Shown: positions 25,203 through 33,272, numbered from the stretch's first letter. The stretch: 39,082 nucleotides of DNA from Bacillota bacterium (GCA_021805735.1 JAJZEE010000028.1:1-39082); one strand, 5' to 3'. Made by a program: numbers and translations. The notes: generated from the letters alone by a model not told the origin.

Positions 25203-26762
25203 TTATTGAAACGCCGTGATGTGCGTACTCTGCGTTCCAAACATTGCATCAGTTTCCATCAGTAGGGTATCGTCAAACAATATCGGTTCTCCCCCAGTAA
25301 CGGCGGTTTCCGTGACCTCTGCTGGTTGGAGGGTATCCGTTTCTATGGCGTCAATACCCGTTTTGTAGCCTGTCATTACCAGCCACAGGCGGCCGTCGGT
25401 CACCAACGGCGTATACACAACGTGCTCTCCGCTTGGAACAGAGACTTGCTTTCTGACGCGCCCCGTCCGAAGATCGACGCATACGATGACGTGTCGTACG
25501 ATCGCATATGCGGATTGCAGATCTACGGCAACATTTCCTCCAACGGGTTGTCCTGACAGCGCTGTTCTCCACAGCGGAAGACCGTTTGACGTCAGAGCCT
25601 GCAGGCTGGATCCCGTAACAGCCACCACTCGTTGAACATCCGGACTTGCCAGTCCGCTGACGGCAGACTGTGAGATGCGGCGCGCCCACAACAGTTTCCC
25701 TTGGGCGGACACACAGAATAATTGGCCACCCGTTGTTCCGATCAACACCTGATGGGTTCCCGTCAGGAGCGCTGAAATGGAGACGGGGGGCTTGTACTGC
25801 CATAACCGCTTCCCCGTTTGCGCCTGAAGCGCAACCAGGCCTCCTGACTGCGTGACGACCCAAACGGTAGAACCGTCGGCCTGCATGCTGACGATCGGAC
25901 TGTGAAACGTGACACTCCAGAGTGTTCGACCGGTAAACGCAGAGAGGGCGTATACCGTAAAATTACTCTGAAGATCACCAGGTACATCGATTGGCGAATA
26001 GAGGACGACAGTGTACGACGCCGCCAGCGATACCGTATAAGGCACCGTGTCGCTGCGTACGCCATTTTGCCAAAGTGGTGTACCCGTGAGCGCATCATAG
26101 GCGGTCATGGTGCCAGTGTCGTAGTTGACAATGACAGCAGTACTTCCCGCAAGGGCAAGTGAACTGTTGTCTGGCCCGACGTATTGACTCCAGAGGGGAG
26201 AGACGGAGGCATCGATGTTAGACGATACGGATACAGAACCGGATAATGTGCCTGTGGGCGCCCTACCATGCTGCAGGTCGAGAACTGTTCCATTCCACGT
26301 CGTCTGCACGCCAATTTCCGACAAGACAAACCGGGCGGTATCCAAGGGGATGTACACTGTTTCCTGACCCTTGAAGGATGCGGGCATAATCCAATCATTT
26401 GTAGATGCAATCAAATTCATGCCAACAAGAATCTCAAGCGAACCCGAAGTATGGCTGGTCAGGCGAAGATCGCTGAGAGACTGTAAATAATCAGGGATGT
26501 CTATGCGCCATGTGCGGCCCTGCAGGTCACTGTGGATGTCTAAATGGTCCAATGCCTGGATCAGATAAGGAAGAGGAATATAAAGAGTCTTTTGTGCGGA
26601 ATGAGAATCAGCTATCTCAAGTCCTGATGCCCAAGGCATGTAACTGCCGAGAAGCACCCATCCGGGAATTGGCGACAGGTCGCTCTTCCCCAACGCGCGT
26701 CCAGTTGTGCCAAAGATAAGACTCAGAATCAAGACCACGACGACCCACGACCGCCCATGCAT
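25203..26762 (-). CDS. Secreted stalk-domain and PQQ-like propeller protein
   Basis: 519 residues. After a signal peptide (MHGRSWVVVVLILSLIFG, cleaved about residue 24) come two copies of the copper-amine-oxidase N-terminal-like stalk domain: TLYIPLPYLIQALDHL...WRIDIP (about 55-90) and TVYIPLDTARFVLSEIG...VLDLQ (about 130-165). Stalk domains are common on Firmicute wall proteins. The rest is a PQQ-like propeller: AYDALTGTPLWQN, ALSAFTGRTLWSV, ALQAQTGKRLWQY, AQGKLLWARR and VDLRTGRVRKQV. The true start is ATG 26762, following GGGGGAT; the frame is open for 89 more codons upstream through the terminator region but without a credible start. It heads the two-gene propeller unit. Confidence 0.82.
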   Translation of the reverse strand: MHGRSWVVVVLILSLIFGTTGRALGKSDLSPIPGWVLLGSYMPWASGLEIADSHSAQKTLYIPLPYLIQALDHLDIHSDLQGRTWRIDIPDYLQSLSDLRLTSHTSGSLEILVGMNLIASTNDWIMPASFKGQETVYIPLDTARFVLSEIGVQTTWNGTVLDLQHGRAPTGTLSGSVSVSSNIDASVSPLWSQYVGPDNSSLALAGSTAVIVNYDTGTMTAYDALTGTPLWQNGVRSDTVPYTVSLAASYTVVLYSPIDVPGDLQSNFTVYALSAFTGRTLWSVTFHSPIVSMQADGSTVWVVTQSGGLVALQAQTGKRLWQYKPPVSISALLTGTHQVLIGTTGGQLFCVSAQGKLLWARRISQSAVSGLASPDVQRVVAVTGSSLQALTSNGLPLWRTALSGQPVGGNVAVDLQSAYAIVRHVIVCVDLRTGRVRKQVSVPSGEHVVYTPLVTDGRLWLVMTGYKTGIDAIETDTLQPAEVTETAVTGGEPILFDDTLLMETDAMFGTQSTHITAFQ

Positions 26763-26894
26763 ACAGTATCCCCCTATTGAGGTGCATTGTAAGTGGAGGT
26801 CGGCAATATGACAAGATGTAATATTAGGAAAGCTCTGTCTCACGATCGCCCTCTTCATGCTGTCTAGAGCTATTGCCCTTGAAATAGCATGCAT

Positions 26895-26930
26895 GATAAA
26901 AACCCAGCCGCCGCAAGGCAAGCTGGGTTT
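26895..26930 (-). terminator. Intrinsic terminator upstream of the stalk/propeller gene
   Basis: On the minus strand AAACCCAGC and GCTGGGTTT (26922-26930 and 26900-26908) form a nine-bp stem, extended inward by GCC/GGC around TTGC, and are followed by a T-run. It lies 133 bases ahead of the propeller start and 280 bases after the MltG-like gene, so it either ends that transcript or acts as an attenuator in a leader. Confidence 0.7.
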
Positions 26931-27211
26931 CTCCCATGAGGGTAGCCGTGGTTTTGCATGGTGGAGGCGACCCGGGCCAAGCCAATACACAGCCGTAAAT
27001 GTCGTCATAACCGTCATAGTCTTCTGCACGGGGAGCCAAAATCCGGTCCATAAAAGCCCCCACCGCTACATGAAGTGTTGGGCATCAGCGAGAAGTCGTC
27101 GCTGGCCCGACTCATCAGGAGACAACTCACGAGCCTTTAAGACAAGCCCCATCAGTTCCGGATCTCTTGAATAGCTCTCGCTAAAATACTCCACCGCAAA
27201 TCCCCGCGCGC
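26931..27211 (-). other. Unexplained leader/intergenic region with two small ORFs
   Basis: Between the MltG-like gene and the terminator lie 281 bases. The first part has a GC-rich hairpin right at the MltG-like stop codon (27203-27222). A 42-codon frame starting at GTG 27194 (ending 27066), with CGGGGA upstream, gives SRDPELMGLVLKARELSPDE and looks protein-like but is unassigned. Next, ATG 27051 with GTGGGGGG upstream opens a frame that runs through the terminator to 26824. Sequences just 5' of the terminator (CCATG...CATGG, 26934-26961) could form an alternative stem. A riboswitch or attenuator is possible, but I could not match it to any class I know. Confidence 0.35.
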
Positions 27212-28012
27212 CTAAGGCGCGGGCGGTCCCTGTTTCAGTTCCTGCAGAATCTGCTTGACTTTCATGCCCTTCTTGAAGATGTATGTGCCCGGTTGAACGT
27301 CCGTGTCGATGCCCGTATTTTTCAGCAACATGTCAAACGCCACGGCGTTGCTCACCAGGTGTTGCTGGTACAGAAACTGCGACAGATTGCCCAAAGGCAT
27401 GCCAAGCGCCAGGTGAAACCGGAAAGCGCTCACCGTCTTCTGTACGTGAACCTTAGAGTTCCCGACATGCGTGGACGCGCCGTGATTTGCCGCCGCATGC
27501 GTCAGCGGTCCCTTCACCGCAGGTTTTGCGGCGCTTTCCACCTGGACGCGGGGCTGCACGATCGGCTGGTGGAGGAACAAGCCCAGCAAAGCCGCCGCCG
27601 CCACTGCACTCGCAAAAGCTGCGCGCCGGAACCAAGGCATATGAAAGAACTGTCGTTCGTAGACAGAAATGACTGAATCGATGCGCCAGTTCCCATTGAT
27701 CAGGATCAAGCGCATGACATACCCGGTCGCTCCGAGTCCGGCCCGGACGTAAAACGCCGGAACGTCATCCCGGACGTCTGTCGCGATCACTTCTCCTTGC
27801 AGTGTGGATCGCCACAGCTTCACGAGCGATTTTCTTTCCTCCAGACGATCGTTTTCCGTCAGATGCAAATACGGCTTGATCTCGCGCACAAAGAGCTGGC
27901 GCGGGAAATCCGGAAGTCCAATATGTCGGATGGCTCGTGCAAAGGATTTGTGTACAACTCCAGTCATGAACGATCGCAAGAACTGGTTGCTGTCCATGTC
28001 GGTCTCTCGCAC
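27212..28012 (-). CDS. Membrane protein with MltG-type LysM-like C-terminal module
   Basis: 266 residues. An N-terminal cytosolic part of about 120 residues is unrecognised. A single transmembrane helix follows near residues 130-150 (RRAAFASAVAAAALLGLFL), then an Ala/His-rich extracytoplasmic linker (about 155-190). The C-terminal 70 residues (FRFHLALGMPLGNLSQFLYQQHLVSNAVAFDML, NTGIDTDVQPGTYIFKKGMKVKQILQEL, read in two pieces) match the LysM-like N-terminal module of the peptidoglycan transglycosylase MltG/YceG, but the catalytic YceG domain is absent. It may bind or regulate wall synthesis rather than cleave. The GTG start follows AAGGA at normal spacing; an ATG five codons later is an alternative. 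Confidence 0.68.
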   Translation of the reverse strand: MRETDMDSNQFLRSFMTGVVHKSFARAIRHIGLPDFPRQLFVREIKPYLHLTENDRLEERKSLVKLWRSTLQGEVIATDVRDDVPAFYVRAGLGATGYVMRLILINGNWRIDSVISVYERQFFHMPWFRRAAFASAVAAAALLGLFLHQPIVQPRVQVESAAKPAVKGPLTHAAANHGASTHVGNSKVHVQKTVSAFRFHLALGMPLGNLSQFLYQQHLVSNAVAFDMLLKNTGIDTDVQPGTYIFKKGMKVKQILQELKQGPPAP

Positions 28013-28510
28013 CTGCCTCCATCCTTCTGACTGTTGTTGTCGCGGTTCAGGTAGCCCAAAACGAAAATCTTCGCGAGACGTCCCACGGAGATGTCTTGAT
28101 TCTCCCTGGTCGCTTGCGAAGTCAGTTGCCCGGCGCGGGTCTGAGAAACGACCCTGCCGATCAGGCCAGACTCGCCCCGGAAACGTGGTTCCCGCACTTC
28201 TTTTCGGAACGCGACTCTATTATGAAGTTGCCCTTTCTATTATAAACATGCCGTGAGCGGATGCACAACAAGCCGCCCGGAAGTCGGTCTTGCCAAAATG
28301 CGGAACCGGATCCAGTCCGGCCTTTCGGAGCAACTTGACACGCGACTTTGCCGCGTACAGGCAGAGACACGACTTAAGTCTGCATCACGGACATGCTCAC
28401 AATCCTATTGCCATGACGTAGAGGCAACCCTTTGAAGTCCTCTCCGGGTCCAATGACAGGTGAGCTTGCGCGTCTGCGTTTTTGACGCCAATCCACCTCC
28501 TGGATCCGAG
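28013..28510. other. Intergenic region with a possible minus-strand promoter
   Basis: About 500 bases without a recognisable gene. On the minus strand a TATAAT hexamer (28239-28244) with a weak TTGTGC-like -35 could drive the MltG-like gene. An open minus-strand frame (28197 to 27964) overlaps the start of that gene; it has no recognisable product. No RNA gene was seen. Confidence 0.35.
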
Positions 28511-28557
28511 ATGACAGGACATCACTCCGTGATTATAATAGTTATAACGTGTATAAC
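28511..28557 (+). promoter_or_regulatory. Promoter and palindromic operator of the toxin-antitoxin operon
   Basis: ATGACA (28511-28516) and a perfect TATAAT (28534-28539) are separated by exactly 17 bases. Immediately downstream, over the expected transcription start, GTTATA (28541-28546) and TATAAC (28552-28557) form an inverted repeat with a five-base centre. That is where an autorepressing antitoxin would bind; the operator role is inferred from position. Confidence 0.7.
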
Positions 28558-28593
28558 GCACGCTGAATATCGTAAAGATAGGTGGGAGAGCGC

Positions 28594-28866
28594 ATGAAGA
28601 ATGGAGCTGTTCCAGTGGAGCGTGTATATCGGAAGGTCACAAAAATAGGAAACAGCTTGGGTGTGACGTTTACAAAGGCCGCTTTGAAGAAAGTGAACTT
28701 GGATCTCGGCGATGACGTTGAAATCATCGTAAACGAACAGACACATGAGATTGTGCTCCGCAAAGCTGCAGCGGTCCCGCAGGGCTTGGATCCAAATTTC
28801 TTCGAAGTCCTGCAAGCGAATGTGAACCAATATCACCAAACGATTGAGGGTCTGAAAGAGCGATGA
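28594..28866 (+). CDS. AbrB/MazE-family antitoxin
   Basis: 90-residue protein. The N-terminal half (RKVTKIGNSLGVTFTKAAL, then VNLDLGDDVEIIV and HEIVLRKA) is a complete SpoVT-AbrB swapped-hairpin DNA-binding domain of the MazE/VapB type. The acidic-polar C-terminus (about 55-90, with FEVLQANVNQYHQTIEGLKER) is the part expected to wrap and inhibit the toxin. ATG 28594 follows GGTGGGAGAG; the upstream in-frame GTG at 28582 is part of that site. Its stop codon overlaps the toxin start (ATGA), typical of antitoxin-first operons. It probably represses its own promoter at 28541-28557. Confidence 0.87.
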   Translation: MKNGAVPVERVYRKVTKIGNSLGVTFTKAALKKVNLDLGDDVEIIVNEQTHEIVLRKAAAVPQGLDPNFFEVLQANVNQYHQTIEGLKER

Positions 28867-29255
28867 CAAAATTTCTCACTGATGCAGAAATCATCGCCGT
28901 CAATCAGTATGTCATTGAAGCTTTCTCACCTGGTGAACAGATTGGCGTTCAGTTCCCGCATATGCTCGATTCCGCCATGAACCGTCCAAAGCAATCTGCA
29001 TTCCGCCAGGACGCTTACAACACCATCTTCCAAAAGGCAGCGGCACTATTCGAGTCCTTGGCGCAAAATCATGCGTTCCATAACGCCAATAAGCGGACAG
29101 CCTTTTTGTCACTGTTGCAATTTCTCAGTTACAACGGATATGTATTCGTCATCGATCAGAAGCAAGCAGAAGATTTTGTCGTCGATGTCGTCAATCGCAA
29201 CTACACCTTTGAACAGATGGCTGCCATCATCGAACTGCACAGTCGCAAACGGTAA
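28863..29255 (+). CDS. doc: Doc (death-on-curing, Fic-fold) toxin
   Basis: 130-residue Fic/Doc-family toxin. The Doc motif HxFx[DN][AG]NKR is intact as HAFHNANKR at residues 70-78. In phage P1 Doc this loop phosphorylates EF-Tu and halts translation; the same activity is inferred here. FLTDAEIIAVNQYVIEAF and the downstream FLSLLQFLSYNGY helix are typical of the family. It overlaps the antitoxin gene by four bases (ATGA), implying coupled translation. Classical Doc is paired with a Phd antitoxin; here the partner is AbrB-like, a combination known in some Firmicutes. No mobile-element genes flank the pair. Confidence 0.9.
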   Translation: MTKFLTDAEIIAVNQYVIEAFSPGEQIGVQFPHMLDSAMNRPKQSAFRQDAYNTIFQKAAALFESLAQNHAFHNANKRTAFLSLLQFLSYNGYVFVIDQKQAEDFVVDVVNRNYTFEQMAAIIELHSRKR

Positions 29256-29642
29256 TGGGCTGAAGCGCCTGACCGAGTTATGCGATTCACGTCATCGTCA
29301 AACACATCTTATTTTTTCGAAAAACGTGTCTTGGCAACATACCCCGCCATACTGCATGATTTTGCACAGCGCGCGATGGATTATACCTGGGGACCGAACA
29401 ACCCATTGCCATCCGCTTGCACGATCTGCCAGGTCCATGATACTCTCAACAAGGAAGACTCATTGAAAACCGACCGTATTGGAGGATGCCGCATCGTGTT
29501 TATTTGGTTCCCATACTTGCCGTAGCAGGAGCGCAGAGAGCATGAAAACCTGTTCCACCCACGACGTGGATCAGGGCTCGCTTTTGTTTTGCCTACTGTC
29601 TCTTGGCCCAGTATGAAGAACCAGTAAACGGGGTGTGTTTTT
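29256..29642 (+). other. Intergenic region with hairpins before the ABC exporter
   Basis: 387 bases with no convincing gene. After the toxin gene is a weak A/T hairpin (TTTTTTCGAAAAA, 29312-29324). Nearer the exporter, CCTGTTCCAC (29549-29558) and GTGGATCAGG (29566-29575) pair with one mismatch around a seven-base loop, followed by GGCTCGCTTTTGTTTT: a terminator-like or attenuator-like structure about 65 bases before the start codon. An 81-codon open frame (29280-29525) has no ribosome binding site or recognisable product. Confidence 0.4.
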
Positions 29643-31427
29643 GTGTCCACCTATACGGCTGCATCCGGAGAGTCCGGATTATTTCGACTCGTACTCTCCT
29701 ACGCCAAACGACAGGCGGCTTGGCTCATCGCGGTGCTCATCTCCGCGATCACACTGATGGCGACGCAAATCTTCCAAGCCCTGCTGACGGGTCGCATCAT
29801 GAACCTCTCCATTCAGGGCATGCGCTCCGAATTGCTCGCGCCCATCGCCCTTTTTTGCGGTCTAGTCGTCTTTGGCGCCGGGATGGCCTGGTTATCGCGC
29901 TATGCCGCCATCGCCTTCTCCGCGCGGGCCGTCGGTGAATTGCAGCAAGATCTGCTGCGAAAGACGGTCGCCCTTCCCGCCCAGCATACGGATTCCCTTC
30001 GCTCCGGCGACATGCAGACGCGCATGAATCAAGATACCGAGACATTGGCCAATTTCATGACAGGCGACTTTCACAGTCTGATCCTGCAACCACTTCTCGC
30101 AGTGGTCGCCGGCGTCGTGATCGCGTCTTTCAACTTGCGGCTGTTTCTCATCACATTCGCCTACACGCCGTTCGGCATGATCATGGCAGCCTGGCTCAAT
30201 CGTCGAGCCGGACTGTGTTATCCGCGCAGGGCCGCCCATGTGGGAGCATCCAACCACCTGTTCTCGCAGATGCTGGCCGGTTTTGACATCGTCAAAATCT
30301 TTGGGCTGCACGACTGGTTTGCCCGGCGGGCGAATCGATCCTATGCCCTCGTTTACTCCGAGGATCAGCGGATCAACCGCCACGTGTCCCTGTTACAGCC
30401 CGTCTGCACTTCCATTTCGTTCGTGCCGCGAATTCTCGCCGTCCTGTACGGCGGCTGGCTCGTCGCGCACGGGAAGTTGCAAGCAGGCAATCTATTGGCC
30501 GATCTGCAGCTATTGAACTACGCGATTGGCCCGACCGTGTACCTGCCCTTTGTCCTGAACAATTGGGGGCGGACGAAAGCGGCGCTGCAGCGCGTCAAGG
30601 AGGTGCTGGATGGGCCTGAGGAACGACGCGACGGTATGCTCCCAGCCCCGACCCTATCGTCAACGCCGGCCCATTCGGCGGATGCGGTCGTACTCGACCA
30701 GGTCGTCTTTTCCTATCCCGGCGCGAAACGGGAGTTGGTTCTCGATCACGTCAGTCTCTCCGTCAAGGCCGGAACCAGGACCGCCATTGTCTGGCCCAGC
30801 GGCAGCGGAAAAAGCAGTCTGCTTGCTCTCTTGTGCGGTCTGTACGCCCCGCAGGCAGGTCAGGTGCGCCTCTGGGGCGACGATGTGCAGACACTCGATC
30901 TTGCGGCGCTCCGTTCTCAGATCGCGGTAGTCTCGCAGCGAATCGAACTCTTCTCAGGAACAATCGCCGCCGCCATTGGCATGGGCAACCCGGACAGCAC
31001 CCGGCGCGAGATCCAAATGGCCGCGCAAACGGCGGGAGCGGACGAATTCATCGCCGCCCTCCCCGCCGGATACGAAACGGTTCTGGAGGCTCAGGGAGCC
31101 AATCTCTCTGGCGGGCAACGCCAGCGTCTGGCGATCGCACGGGCCTTGCTGCGGAACGCCCCGCTGGTGCTCCTTGATGAACCGGCGGCCGCCTTGCATG
31201 CAGAAGTAGGCGAGCAGTTACAGCAGACGTTGTCCGTTTTGACCACAGGGCGAACGGTCATCTGGGTGACTCACCGGCTCGCCGACGCGGTCGACGCCGA
31301 TCAGATCTACGTCCTGGCGCACGGTCGCGTAATAGAAAGCGGCGATCACGAGAAACTGTTGCGCTCACGAGGGATGTACCGATCGATGTGGGAGGAACAG
31401 CAAGGGGAGATGAGTGCGCATGAATAA
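29643..31427 (+). CDS. ABC exporter subunit 1, with altered Walker A and D-loop
   Basis: 594 residues: a type IV-fold exporter membrane domain with six helices (about 20-320) fused to an ATPase domain (about 345-590). Signature LSGGQ (488-492), Walker B LVLLD with E513 and H-loop H544 are normal. Two conserved positions deviate: the first glycine of Walker A is Trp384 (WPSGSGKSS instead of GPSGSGKSS) and the D-loop SALD is AALH with His519 for Asp. It overlaps the next exporter gene, so the two should form a heterodimer in which one ATP site may be impaired. The GTG start has GGGGTG upstream. The substrate is unknown. Confidence 0.87.
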   Translation: MSTYTAASGESGLFRLVLSYAKRQAAWLIAVLISAITLMATQIFQALLTGRIMNLSIQGMRSELLAPIALFCGLVVFGAGMAWLSRYAAIAFSARAVGELQQDLLRKTVALPAQHTDSLRSGDMQTRMNQDTETLANFMTGDFHSLILQPLLAVVAGVVIASFNLRLFLITFAYTPFGMIMAAWLNRRAGLCYPRRAAHVGASNHLFSQMLAGFDIVKIFGLHDWFARRANRSYALVYSEDQRINRHVSLLQPVCTSISFVPRILAVLYGGWLVAHGKLQAGNLLADLQLLNYAIGPTVYLPFVLNNWGRTKAALQRVKEVLDGPEERRDGMLPAPTLSSTPAHSADAVVLDQVVFSYPGAKRELVLDHVSLSVKAGTRTAIVWPSGSGKSSLLALLCGLYAPQAGQVRLWGDDVQTLDLAALRSQIAVVSQRIELFSGTIAAAIGMGNPDSTRREIQMAAQTAGADEFIAALPAGYETVLEAQGANLSGGQRQRLAIARALLRNAPLVLLDEPAAALHAEVGEQLQQTLSVLTTGRTVIWVTHRLADAVDADQIYVLAHGRVIESGDHEKLLRSRGMYRSMWEEQQGEMSAHE

Positions 31428-33129
31428 GGCCCGCCGCTGGTTGCGCATCCTGCGCTGTCTTCCGACGCCATGGGCATTTGTCGCGACGCTCGTTTTGGGT
31501 AACCTGGCAATCGTCGGGAGCGTCGGCATCATCGGCAGTGTTGTGACGCGCGACGCCGTCAACGCATTTATCTACCATAGCGAAGCCCTGAGGCAGACCG
31601 CCGTCACGCTTGCCGTCATCAGCACCCTGCTCATTCTGGCCGTCACGCCGGTTCCGGCATTTCTGTGCAATACGTGGTCCAAGCGAACCGCGCTTTCCAT
31701 GAAAAACGCTGTCTTGTCGCACACCATGCGCCTTCCCCAGGCTGTCTTGGACGCCCGTTCCACAAGCCAGGTGTACTCCACGGCGACAAATGATCTGGGA
31801 CAACTCGAAGCGATCTTTGACGGCGGGCTGCACAGGTTGGTCAGTCCTGTCATCATCGGCCTTTCGTCCTTGGGCGCAGCCGTCTGGATGGACTGGCAAC
31901 TCGCGCTCGTACAGTTGTTTTTCGTTCTGCTGGCAAGTGCTGCGGGCGTGTGGCTGCAAGACCGGATGGGACAGACCGGTCTTGCGCTCCAAGAGGCAAA
32001 GGGTGACATAGCGGCCGTCTATGGCGAGACGCTGGCCAACTCGGCCACCATCCGGCAATATGGATTGCAGACTCTCATCGACGGACGGTTTGCGCTCGTC
32101 AATCAGAGACTGGTGGAGAGACGTCAGGCGCTGGGCCGTCTGGAAGGCCTTGCGGACAGCCTGAACCACCTGCTGCTCTCAGCGGCGTATATCGGTGTGC
32201 TTGGTTTTGGCGCGTGGTTCGCACTGCGCGGAGCCGCCACGTGGGGCGCTGTCGCAGCCGTGCTCGGTCTGCAGGCCGGCGTGGAGGATCTGGGACTGGT
32301 CGGCGGGGCGTGGGCGCGGCTGCAGGCATCCTCCGCGGGAGTGTGGCGCGTGTTCGCGCTGCTCGACGAACAGGTTGACGGACAGGTTGACGGACGGGCC
32401 GACAGGCAGGTCGAGACACAGGCCGACAAGCAGCCCGGCAGGCACGTCGAGAAGCAGGCCGAGACGCGGATCGACGGACAGGTCGCTCATTCCGAGCCCG
32501 CGTCAGTAACGGTCGAATTGGACCATGTGAGTTTCCAGTACCCTGGTCATCCACATCGTGTCCTCTGCGACGTCTCTCTGAAACTGCAGCCAAGCGCCAT
32601 CACCGCCGTCACGGGTGACAGCGGTTGCGGCAAGTCCTCACTGGCAAAGATCATCGCGAGACTCTATCCCCCGCACTCAGGCTCGGTGCGAGTCGGTGGC
32701 CGCGTCGCCTACCTGCCGCAGAGCGCATTCCTGTTTGACGACACGGTGTACAGCAACATTTTGTGCGGCAACCCTCAGGCGAACGAAGCGGAGGTGGTCC
32801 GCGCCGCCGCACTGGCTCACGCCGATGTGTTTATCCGCCAATTGCCGGATGGATACGAAACACGTGTGGGCGAGCATGGCGCCCTGCTCTCCGGTGGCCA
32901 GCGACAGCGGATTGCCTTGGCGCGAGCGTTACTCCGAAATCCTGATGTGCTCGTGCTGGATGAGCCCACCGCTGCACTCGACCCACTCTCTGAACGGGAA
33001 GTCATGGCGGCGCTCCAGGGCCTGGCGCAAGAACGAACCACCCTCCTCATCAGCCATCGGGAGCAGACCTTACGCTGCGCCCATGCCGTCTATCACATGG
33101 AAAGTGGGAGGCTTCGTCGCGTAAGATGA
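31420..33129 (+). CDS. ABC exporter subunit 2, with repeat linker
   Basis: 569 residues: exporter membrane domain (about 10-310) plus ATPase domain (about 365-569) with canonical Walker A GDSGCGKSS (about 398), LSGGQRQR (about 489), Walker B VLVLDEP, an intact D-loop AALD and H-loop SHR. Between the domains lies an added stretch of ten D/E-x-Q/R-V/A tetrapeptides encoded by a 12-bp minisatellite. ATG 31420 overlaps the end of subunit 1 by eight bases and follows GGGGAGA. The gene pair is thus one translationally coupled heterodimeric exporter. Architecture resembles CydDC- or LmrCD-like pairs, but the cargo cannot be inferred. A hairpin terminator follows at 33234. Confidence 0.88.
   Translation: MNKARRWLRILRCLPTPWAFVATLVLGNLAIVGSVGIIGSVVTRDAVNAFIYHSEALRQTAVTLAVISTLLILAVTPVPAFLCNTWSKRTALSMKNAVLSHTMRLPQAVLDARSTSQVYSTATNDLGQLEAIFDGGLHRLVSPVIIGLSSLGAAVWMDWQLALVQLFFVLLASAAGVWLQDRMGQTGLALQEAKGDIAAVYGETLANSATIRQYGLQTLIDGRFALVNQRLVERRQALGRLEGLADSLNHLLLSAAYIGVLGFGAWFALRGAATWGAVAAVLGLQAGVEDLGLVGGAWARLQASSAGVWRVFALLDEQVDGQVDGRADRQVETQADKQPGRHVEKQAETRIDGQVAHSEPASVTVELDHVSFQYPGHPHRVLCDVSLKLQPSAITAVTGDSGCGKSSLAKIIARLYPPHSGSVRVGGRVAYLPQSAFLFDDTVYSNILCGNPQANEAEVVRAAALAHADVFIRQLPDGYETRVGEHGALLSGGQRQRIALARALLRNPDVLVLDEPTAALDPLSEREVMAALQGLAQERTTLLISHREQTLRCAHAVYHMESGRLRRVR
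32365..32484 (+). repeat. Ten-unit 12-bp minisatellite inside the exporter linker
   Basis: Exactly ten in-frame 12-base units with consensus GAC-GGA-CAG-GTC encode DEQV DGQV DGRA DRQV ETQA and then DKQP GRHV EKQA ETRI DGQV. Units 1-2 are nearly identical at DNA level while the rest have drifted, with changes in the first and second codon positions as well as third. It lies between the last membrane helix and the ATPase domain of the second exporter subunit. A 12-bp unit changes copy number without shifting the frame. Confidence 0.9.
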
Positions 33130-33233
33130 TCGTGGAAGGATAAACCACGGTATGCAGCGCAGTGGAACAATCGCCGACAAACAATGCGAGCAGCAACACG
33201 TGGATGCGGCTTCGACGATGTCTTGCGAAATCA

Positions 33234-33265
33234 GGCTGAATCCCTGCAAATGTAGGGATTCAGCC
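33234..33265. terminator. Bidirectional hairpin between convergent exporter genes
   Basis: GGCTGAATCCCT (33234-33245) and AGGGATTCAGCC (33254-33265) are perfectly complementary around an eight-base loop. It lies between the ends of the ABC exporter operon (plus) and the MMPL gene (minus), so it probably ends both transcripts, although no strong T-run follows on either side. Confidence 0.65.
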
Positions 33266-33272
33266 GTATCGA

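Noticed and set aside
26763-27029. 89-residue N-terminal extension on the stalk/propeller protein
   Set aside because: It crosses an intrinsic terminator and would bury the signal peptide; ATG 26762 has GGGGGAT upstream.
26890-27060. c-di-GMP, Moco or c-di-AMP riboswitch ahead of the stalk/propeller gene
   Set aside because: Parts look like structured leader RNA, but the conserved cores of those classes are not present; it is kept only as an unexplained leader.
27964-28197. 77-codon minus-strand ORF overlapping the start of the MltG-like gene
   Set aside because: No clear ribosome binding site or family resemblance, and it overlaps a better-supported gene.
29280-29525. 81-codon ORF between the Doc gene and the ABC exporter
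   Set aside because: No ribosome binding site, no recognisable motif, and it overlaps probable hairpin elements.
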